DNA from: Zanthoxylum bungeanum
Lineage: Eukaryota > Streptophyta > Magnoliopsida > Sapindales > Rutaceae
Direction: 5' to 3'
Assembly (NCBI GenBank): GCA_019454045.1
Contig: SKCR01034810.1
Coordinates: 1-64,000 of the forward strand
DNA length: 64,000 bases
Positions 55,586 through 64,000 of this stretch are shown piece after piece. Below the pieces are notes generated by a model, which saw only the letters and a list, made by a program, of their open reading frames with translations, was not told the DNA's origin and did no database searches. A program made the translations under genes and the position numbers. Each line of letters opens with the position of its first letter. Positions within the stretch are counted from its first letter, which is position 1.

Positions 55586-58500
55586 GTGGTCGGTGCATGG
55601 CTGGTTGGCCACCGCCGGCGGTGCGCGCCGGCACCACCGGCTTCGTCCAGAGCAGGCCAGCCACGTGCTGGCCAGTGATCCCCCAATAGGCGGCCGAAGC
55701 GGTGAGAAAATTGGGGAGAAATACGTGGAAATGAGTTTGTCGATCCCGACTCCTCGTTTCGTTTCACGACCCAAGCCACCACCAAATCGAAGCTCTCAGA
55801 GAGTACTACAATATGGCAGTGATGATTTTTCCGATCGGTGCTCGGTTACATGCAAAATAAGGAGAAGAAGAGGTGGTGAATAGTAATGTCGAATGAACAG
55901 TGCCTCCGATCGAAATTCCTTCGATTCTAGTGCGTTCGTGGGATCGTTTTGAGTCTGTATATGGCCTCGAAATCTTGGTAAGACCTACCGGTATAAATCC
56001 TTTATTTTCAAGTTTTATGTTAAATGTTCGGATGTTTCCAGTAGCTTCGTAAAGTAGTATAAAGCTATAAAATGAATTTTTTGAGTATTACTATATTGAA
56101 TATATGTTTATGGTAGAATCCGAGAGAAATCAGAGCGAATTGGATCGATCCGATAAGTAAGCGAGTTTTTGGTAAAAAAACTGATTTTGCATGCATATGT
56201 GCTTTATTGAAAGTAATTAAGAATATAGATTAATTACGATGATACGATATTATTTGAGTAATTCTAAAGAGGTTCGGAGGGCTTAGGTTCCTTCCGCAGC
56301 GTTTTCAGAAACTTTTTAGAAGATTTTTCGAAAACGCGTAATTTGCATATTTGAGCTACTGAATTGACATAGAATATTGTTTAACGATGTAATATAAGTA
56401 TTGGATGTATCATGAGTAATAAAACTGAAAACGAATTTAATTTGGATTTTCCCGGAAAGTTTTGGAGTTTAAGTTATCAGTAAGTTTTCCATAATTAACG
56501 ACCCTCACAGTCCATATTTTGTGTTACAGATGGGGAAAGAGAAAGGATATCATGGACGCCAGGTAAGTGTCTCACTATAAACTTGTCGTAGTAGACAAGA
56601 TACGATGGTTGATTATATTTTTAGATATGTGTATAGATTGAAGGCTCACAAAAATAAGTAATAGTAAGTTATGTAGTTTTAAAAAGCATGAAATGAGAGA
56701 TTCGAGAGGTATAGACAGTGAGATTTTTAAAGTGCACGTCTAGAAACAGATTATCTGAAAGTATGCATAGTGTCGTGTTTCTAAATAGCAAGCTAGTATC
56801 ATCATGAAAAGTTTAGTACAAGATGTCATTACATTTTCATAGTTAAGCATATCTTCAAGTAGAGCGTGCTTCCGTAATCGAGATGTAAAAGTTTTGTTAA
56901 GAGTTTTAACGAAGTTTCCAGACTTCAGTTTAGTTTTGGTCTGAATGTGGAACCAAAGTATGAAATGTGTTGATATGTTTAATGACAGGTGCGAGCATTT
57001 TCCATATAGATGCGTTTGTTGAAATATGGTACATGTCCATTTTGTATGTATTGGATGAGTGAGATGTCACCAGCTCATAATGGAGTGTGGTTGACTTTTC
57101 TGCTATGTATATGGATAATGTCATTGCATTGCATTGCATTTCATTGCATAACTTCCATGATCATATAGTTGATATGATGATGCATATGCATTTTACATAC
57201 CCCGAGGGGGACACAATACACATTGACATATACAAACCCAAGATTAGAGGGACGGCGATGCGTAACGCCCCTGGATCATAGTCAATGTGAGTGGACACTT
57301 TTCTTTTAAGTTGACTTTCATTATGTTATTGTTCATATAAGACTTACTTTTCACTTTTAGGGCGTTAGCCAATTTCACTACCAATTATATTTTTATATCA
57401 TGTTTTGAGAAATGGTTCAGAAAAGAAATGTTTTCAAAGCATGATTTTTATGTTTTCGAGGCATGGGGAAAAACCCACCTCAGTATGTAACTTAATTCAG
57501 ATATAGAATTAACAGAGAGAACATGTGCACAGGTAAATGACTGGTGGGACGGCGATACGTAACGCCTCCAGATCCTAGTTCAGGACTAGGGATGACAAAT
57601 GCCCACATATCCTATATTTAGAGCTTGGAGGGTAGCATAGATTCGCACCCCCATTTCTAGTTCCGTGGCTTCGGGGACGGCGATACGTAACGCCCTAAGA
57701 TCACTAGTTTTAGGGACATGAGTGGCATGTTTTGGGGGACGGCGATACGCAATGCCCCAAAGTCATGGGTTTGAATTCCTGGCTCTAGTTAGGCATATGC
57801 GGGGACGGTGATACGTAACGCCCCCATACATCAGGTTTTCAGAGACAGAAACCAATTTTTCAAAAACAGTTTTCAGAGATCAGTTTTAGAGATAGTTTTC
57901 AGAACATGTTTTTCATATACAGATTTTTCAGGAATAGATTTTCAGAAATGGATTTTCATAGCCAGATTTACAGAAAATGATGGTTTGTAAGTGTGTTTTC
58001 AAGAGAAATAGCTTTAAGGGAATCCCTGAGATTTACAGACATAAAAGGATTTCCAGAAAAGTTTCACAATAAGAGATTTATTTTCAGACAAGAAAAGAGT
58101 TTTCAGAATGATTGGTTTTCTTGAGGTAATTTCATTGATATGGAAATTTAGTGATATCCAGTTCTGATTTGATAAGTAACATTGTAGTATGTTATTGCTA
58201 TGTGCCTTGTATAAATTGTATGTTGAGATGCATGACCGATTTGTGATATTAATGTAAGGGTTGAGTGTTAGGTGTTTACTATATGTAGAATGCAGTTGTG
58301 AGGATTCCAATTAATGAAATCAAGCGTCGATATCTTATACTATACATAGGTCCGAGGCTTTAGCACTGTGTTTCAGTAGAAGTTTTACAGCTTATAGATA
58401 GCTAATGCGTATGTTTTTAGCCCACATAATTCATATGAAGTGACCAGCCATAGTTTAAGTTGACTAAACCACCACGGGTTTTGGTGATTTTTTATATAAT

Positions 58501-58747
58501 AAGTTAGTTTCGGTTAGAAAACAATTTGATGTTGCTAGTATATAAGGTATAGCTGCAGTGTGGAAAAAGAGTATGTTTGTACGTGGATGAATACTTATAG
58601 ATTGGTGTATGAGAGATGCTAGAACTCCGTAAATGTGAGTTTTAGTGTGAAATAGAGAAGTAAAAATCCTTTCATTGTTGCTTTCAGTTCAATGAGTAAA
58701 TTATCTAGGTATAACATAAGTAAATGACCATCGGGTAATGATGTGAT
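55586..58747 (+). repeat. Dispersed repeat G2, second copy of G1, with GC-rich start
   Basis: From about 56045 it parallels G1 to the point where copia D interrupts it. The first ~450 bp (55586-56040) have no counterpart in G1, which begins at 31193 next to the Athila-like LTR. They include a GC-rich stretch (55590-55700, 'ggccaccgccggcggtgc'). The frame at 55491-55883 crosses from the C LTR into this stretch and is not a gene. Confidence 0.6.
57254..57822 (+). promoter_or_regulatory. Five near-palindromic GGCGATACGTAACGCC sites in G2
   Basis: Sites start at 57254, 57551, 57679, 57741 and 57807. Those at 57551 and 57679 are exact; the others have one or two changes. Order and spacing agree with the G1 sites. 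Each is preceded by 'gggac' or 'ggggac'. Confidence 0.6.
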
Positions 58748-60801
58748 TGTTGGTTTCTATTAAGGTCCCAAGATCAATAATAAGAATGAATCAAGTGCGA
58801 ATACACATTGAAGAAGTTACGGAATACTTACATCGATCGGTTGAGCGACGCGGAGGCAACAAAAATCAACTTTGCTCGGCAGTGGACTGGTTTGGCAGTG
58901 AGCAGTCCATGCTCCTCCATTTTCTGTTTTTGAGCTCCTTGAACAAGCTCCAAGCTTCGTCGAAAGATTCCCGGCTCATTGGTGGACTTCCCTATCACCT
59001 TCGCATGTCTCGTAAGTGTGGTAGCACTTGTGATTTTGCCACAAAATCACACTCTTGTGCTTCCCACTGCTCACGTTGTTTAGAGAAACCAGTGAGCTGT
59101 TTTGCCCCTCCATGGGCGTGAAGAAGAGAGATTTGAGAGGAAGAGAGAGTTGTGTGAGAGAGAGGAAAAAGTGTAATGGATTAAATGATTTCTAAAATCA
59201 TTTACCATATACAATTTTTTTGATTTCAAAAGTCAAGCCATAAATGGCTCCAACCACCTCCATCATCTCACATCAATCCATCAATCATGAATAGTGACTT
59301 GCGTCAATCACTCAAAGTGAAAGACATCCATCACTTGATTGACGAATGATGTGAGGCTAGATGCGACTAGCGATTTGATGCTTGATTTGACTTGCGTTCC
59401 GCACTCGAATTCGAAATGCGAATACGCTCACAAATAATCTCGGGCTCGGGTTCGATAATTCCAAATTGACGAATTTTTTGTTGCGTCGTAATTAAATGAT
59501 TACGCCTAGCGAAGTCACTATTCACGTCGCTAACGAATTAATTCTAAATTAATTCGTTCGCCTGAATTAAAATCTAATTTTAATTCCGTGCCGAAATCCA
59601 ATTTCTGTTTAATATATTAAATATATTAATTTCTCGATTAATTGAAATTAATCGTCATCTCTCTTTTAATAGATATTTTATCCCAGAAAAAATATCTCCG
59701 CAATAAATCCCAGATTAATTTTCTCTCTCTTCTAATTAATCCAGATTAATTTAGAGTGCGAGTCATACATCATCGGTGAATCTTTAGGAAGCGACCCATG
59801 AGATCCCCGGATATGTTGGCAGTAAATTCGGTCGTCGGACTATCCGAACACGTAAGTACCTCGTACTACGTTTTACCGATTTACAACACAAGGTGGCCTC
59901 TAGCAAAGCGTCATGCCTACCCAATTCTCCGGAAATATCCTTACAGGAATAAAGGATCTGTATCAAACGTAGTATACCGTAGTATTGCGTATTTCTGTCC
60001 AGTATCAGATGATCACGTGCTAGGCCTGGGGCTGGAATTATGTCTGCCCCGTATGAAGCACATGTCGGATGTCTGGTGACTAGTCTCTATAATCGGATAA
60101 ACCTGACCTTGTCATTTTATCCCGATAGCTGCAGCATTAAGAGAACCAGTCCCGTATCCTACGTGACCATCATCTCCATATGACTGGAGTGACACTTCGT
60201 CTTGACATCACACCCAACACACTATGATTCTCAATATACCAAGTATTGGCGTACACAGAACCTGTTAAAGCCCTGGATGACCTCAACCAAAGTATATTGA
60301 TTGTCGCAAGTATTAGCGGTGCAAGTCTCAGGTTAAGACCAAATACACCTACCCTGATTTCGGATTTCCATAGACACATAGTCATACTACCAATGGAATT
60401 CCGATGGGGTCTATCCAGAGCGAAGCTATTTCCCATACCATCGGTAAAACACAACCTCCTATTACACTTTCATGAGTATCCTATACCCAAATATATGAGA
60501 ACTATGTCGTTGTGCCCTCACAACGCGGACAAGTGTAATACTAGTCTTTTACGTATTTATCGATGTCCAATCTCGACAATGCTCTGACTAGGGATATTTA
60601 ATGATTTATCCTTCATGGACTGATACTGTCTCATATCATTCTCCGTCCAGGAACAAATCATAGGGACCTCTCATCATTTATACATCTAGGTGATCTAATC
60701 ACAAATGATAAAAGTACAATCTTCTTTGTCACATAGTTAATTTTTACAACAACACCATGATCTGTACAAATAGTGACGCTATGGGTCATAATTTTCCAAC
60801 A
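58748..60801 (-). repeat. Copia D 3' LTR (2054 bp)
   Basis: On the plus strand it runs from TGTTGGTTTCTATTAAGG to ATAATTTTCCAACA. It is homologous to the A and C LTRs with more substitutions. The hairpin at the TATA-proximal site is mutated (gagtatcctatacccaa). Confidence 0.88.
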
Positions 60802-60812
60802 ATCTCCCACTT
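60802..60812 (-). other. Polypurine tract of copia D
   Basis: Minus-strand AAGTGGGAGAT is intact next to the LTR. Confidence 0.85.
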
Positions 60813-63800
60813 GACCTATAGCCAGTCACTCGAGTGCTTGACACCCGAACTATGTACGGTTGGCTCAAACTGCTGAGAAAAGCTTTCGTCAGCGGATTTA
60901 CATGATTATCATCTAATGCGATTTATTCAATCATCACATCGCCACGATGTATGATCCAAACGAATCAGATGAATATCGAAGTATTTATCTAGATCGTTGA
61001 TGAGACCATTAATTCTTTAGCCTGTGCTGACGCCTAGCTCAACTGCTAACAGAATTATTTCTAATCTAATTAGATTTATTATCGACCCAGAAGGCTTCTA
61101 TTGCCGCCTCAGCTGCAGCAATAACCCGCATTTGTTGTTTATACGGTAACAATATCTTGCTTGGAATATTTCCAGCTTACTGTACCGTTATTCAAACTTT
61201 GTAGTACCCTTTGCGACTTATAGTCGTTTTATCGGTTTAGGAAACTTGCTATAGTGATCCCAGTCACTTCAAGTTCTCCATCTCCATAGACTAAGACAGC
61301 ATCATTAGATCTCTCAGCTGCTAACAGATGTTCTTAACTTCAATCCAGTGACTATCACTCGGATTGGCCTGTTTGTGAATTCATATGCTCAAAGGGTATG
61401 AGACACCGAGTCGCGTACATTTTTCAATGTATGATTTCTCAGAGAATTTTATCGAAAGCCAAGCTTTCACCGATTGTTATTATGGGAATATCATTTCCAA
61501 GAAATGACATATTATCATTATTATATAGGACAACGATTGTCAGTGCGCTCCCACTAACCCTCTTATATACACAAGAATAATTATGATTACATCAAAACGA
61601 CAATTTCAAGAACCTATGCTTGCTTCAATCCAAACATGGATCGAATAACCTGCAAACCTTGTTTGCTTGTTATGGTATGACAAAACCGACAGGATGTTAT
61701 AAACATCCTCCGAAAGGTTTCATTTTTAGGAAAGAGATTTTGCCGTAATGCTGACATATTTCTTAAATGAAACATGCAGCTTTGGCAAGCATTATCCAAA
61801 TGGATTTACCGTGGCAACAGGTAAAAGGTTGAATCGTAATCAATACAATGTTGATAACGATACCTTTCTGTTAAAAGCCTAGCCTTATACGTTGGTATGT
61901 TGCCATCCATGTACGTCTTCCTTGAAGACTTATAAGTACCAATAAGCACAATGCCTTGCGGTACATCAACTAGTATCCAAACTTGGTTGATATACATGGA
62001 ATCCAATTCGGATATTATGGCACTTTGCCATAATAGGGAGTCGATACCTTGTATCACTTCCTTGTACGTAGTCAGTTGGTATACCTCAAAAGATTGACAT
62101 TTTTACGAGGTGAGATCAGAAACCCATACCCCAGGTTATTTTCTGACTCTCTCCGACCTACGCGGTTCTTGTGTATTCGAAGATTAATGGTAATCATTTC
62201 ATCCTTGATGAACTATTTTGTGTTCCATTAGGATTCGATGCCTGGAATAGTATTACTATGATTTTCATCGAGTTTTACTGTCCTCCCACTTACCACTGCA
62301 TATCGGTATTCCTTGTAGGAAGACCGCATGGTGAGCAACAATCTAATTGTTCTCTTGTGAGATGTATAAGTACAATACTTATGGTATCCCTAGGATAACC
62401 TATAATTGGCACTTATCCAATTTGGGTTTTAGTTTGGTATCACCCAAATGTATGCCCAGCATACCCAAATATTTAGGAATGAGAAACCCGGTTTCTTTCC
62501 CGTTCATATCTAATATGATATCTGTCAAATAGATTTTTATGGAACCTTATTCAAAATAAGTTCTTGCACTATCTAAAGCTTATCCGTTGAAGGAAATGGT
62601 AGCTCAGAGTGACTCATGATTAACCTTATCATGTCCAATAAAATTCGGTTACTCAGTTCGGACACACAGTCAAATGACGTGTTCCAGGAGGAGTCATCAT
62701 AGAAATAATACTATACTCTTTCTAGTAAATTAGAAACTTATTGCTTAAGTATTTTCCATTACGGTCTTACCGTGACGGTATAATACTATAGCCGATCTGT
62801 TTGTCTATTTCGTGTCGAAACTTTAAAAGTTTCCGATTTGTGTTCTTCAAAAGAAACACATAACCTTGACGCGATGCCACATCCGTATAGGTCACGAAAT
62901 ATTCATATCCACATCTAGCTTAGCTAGACATGGGCCCACTTGCTTCACTATGAACTAGGGCTAGCAGATCAGTGGCATTTACACTTTTACCAAGTAAATA
63001 GTGTTTTAGGTACTTTGCCCAATAAACTAGATTCGTAGACTTTATTTGAATGGAATCAAATTAGTCATAATACCCAATCTCCGAAAGTGTGGATATACGA
63101 TTCTTGTTTAATTGTGTCCTAGACAATAATGCCACAAATTAGTTTCTTCTGATCAAATCAGTTCGAGCTATTTGTTTTTCATTTTATACATTTGAGATTT
63201 ATTTATATTCAAAATATAAATTCTGTTATTCACATCTAATGTGTTTATCTCAATATCATCTTTATATAATAAAACACTTTAGTGTTTAGAATATAAACTT
63301 TCACCCGCAGCGGGTTAAACACTGATATAAAGATAATGTATCTAGTCAAACTAGTTACATTATAACAGTTTCCCAATTTAGGTACATACCCGAGGGTAGT
63401 TCCTAAACTTAGGTATCTATGGTTAAAACAGCGACTTTTGTCCCGTTTCCAATCCGCAGATTTATCTCAATTGAAGTCAGTTTCCTGTTCAAACAATTCT
63501 GAACATTATAAATTTATGTACCACACTAAGTATTTAAAATCCAATTTTAATACTAGTAGTGAACATAATGTTGACAAACATATTTGAAGTTAGAGCCTTG
63601 CTCGTCTTCAATTCCTTCATGTCTGCTTTGTCCAAACGCTAGTCACGCTTCCGCGATCCCGTTTGCCACAATCAGGCAGACATTTTGGGATATGTCATTT
63701 ATCTTCCCAGAAGATTATAATGATTTTGCCTTTGCCCATTTTCCACACTCCAGAAGCCTTTGGCCAAGCCTTGGCCTTCTAGAATATCGAAGTAAGGTGC

Positions 63801-64000
63801 GACTAGCGCTACTTGCCTTATTGCAAACTTTGACTTTGTCTCCTTGAGAATAGTCATTAATTCTCCAAGAATTATTTATTGCAATTTAGTACTTCTAATA
63901 TCTAATCATAGATTTATGAAGATCCTTCAATTTCATTATCATACTTTAAGGATCTAATCCTTAGTTCTGATTCAGAAATTAAGGAGTCTACTGCGACAAG
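60813..64000 (-). pseudogene. Copia D decayed gag-pol remnant
   Basis: In the minus direction, RNase H traces lie at about 60820-61220 and reverse transcriptase at 61320-62160. In the latter, 61806-62057 still reads INQVWILVDVPQG and YKARLL, and 61614-61799 ends MFGLKQA. Integrase lies at about 62290-62960, pre-integrase at 63050-63300, protease at 63400-63560 and a Gag end near 63600-63720 with a CxxC-like trace. Stops and frameshifts are everywhere. Confidence 0.75.

Larger units (their letters stand above)
58748..64000 (-). mobile_element. Copia D: A-family copia, continues past window
   Basis: The 3' LTR (58748-60801) and decayed pol lie inside the window; the leader and 5' LTR must lie to the right. 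It is inserted in G2 after 'gatgtgat'. Its pol remnant keeps two pieces that A and C lack: a trace of the zinc knuckle region and the start of reverse transcriptase. It therefore represents an earlier stage of the same decay. Confidence 0.85.

Noticed and set aside
55491..55883. 130-codon frame over the C LTR and GC-rich start of G2
   Set aside because: It crosses an insertion boundary, so the two halves have different origins.
58747..59121. 124-codon frame at the start of the D LTR
   Set aside because: It lies entirely in LTR sequence; the homologous parts of the A and C LTRs are not open.
1..64000. Host genes, tRNA or rRNA genes, bacterial or viral operons
   Set aside because: No exon-like series of conserved frames, cloverleaf or rRNA signature was seen; all long frames belong to retroelement proteins or repeats.

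Overview
The window looks like plant nuclear DNA, probably from a eudicot with a large genome. I find no host gene, tRNA or rRNA. Almost every base can be placed in a nest of LTR retrotransposons. The evidence is TG...CA LTR ends, primer-binding sites matching initiator-Met tRNA (TGGTATCA...), polypurine tracts, 5-bp target duplications, and gag-pol motifs such as a zinc knuckle, DSG protease, D,D(35)E integrase, YVDD reverse transcriptase and TEAEY RNase H.

Layout: (1) 1-27733 is the 3' end of a Tat/Ogre-type Ty3/gypsy element. It has a 3' untranslated stretch, a mosaic tandem-repeat array (1496-2009 continuing at 12225-14630), a polypurine tract (14719-14732) and an LTR (14733-27733). Two Ty1/copia elements are nested in it. 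Copia A (plus strand, 2010-12224) splits the array and has near-identical 2.1-kb LTRs and a perfect CTGGG duplication, but its pol is deeply decayed. Copia B (minus strand, 15645-25698) splits the Tat LTR and is almost intact, broken only by small indels. (2) 27734-31192 is the 3' end and LTR of an Athila-like gypsy element. (3) 31193-34152 (G1) and 55586-58747 (G2) are two copies of a non-coding gypsy-LTR-like repeat, each carrying five copies of a near-palindromic 16-mer. (4) 34153-38523 is a minus-strand copia LTR piece (F) invaded at 34402-37489 by two Tat-type LTRs joined tail to tail, with TGTAG/CTACA ends and a perfect GGTAT duplication. (5) 38524-47293 is copia E (plus strand), an older element with a mutated gag-pol and a truncated 3' LTR fused directly to copia C. 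(6) Copia C (minus strand, 47294-55585) and copia D (minus strand, 58748 to the window end) belong to the same LTR family as A and share its decayed pol.

How the parts relate: B is the only copy here that could encode the full protein set. A, C and D share LTRs, leader blocks and the same style of pol decay, yet A inserted recently. This suggests a non-autonomous copia lineage moved in trans by a B-like helper. The two most unusual structures are the inverted Tat-LTR insertion with a clean target duplication and the conserved multi-motif leader shared by A, B and C. Boundaries were read by eye; identity figures are impressions, not computed alignments.
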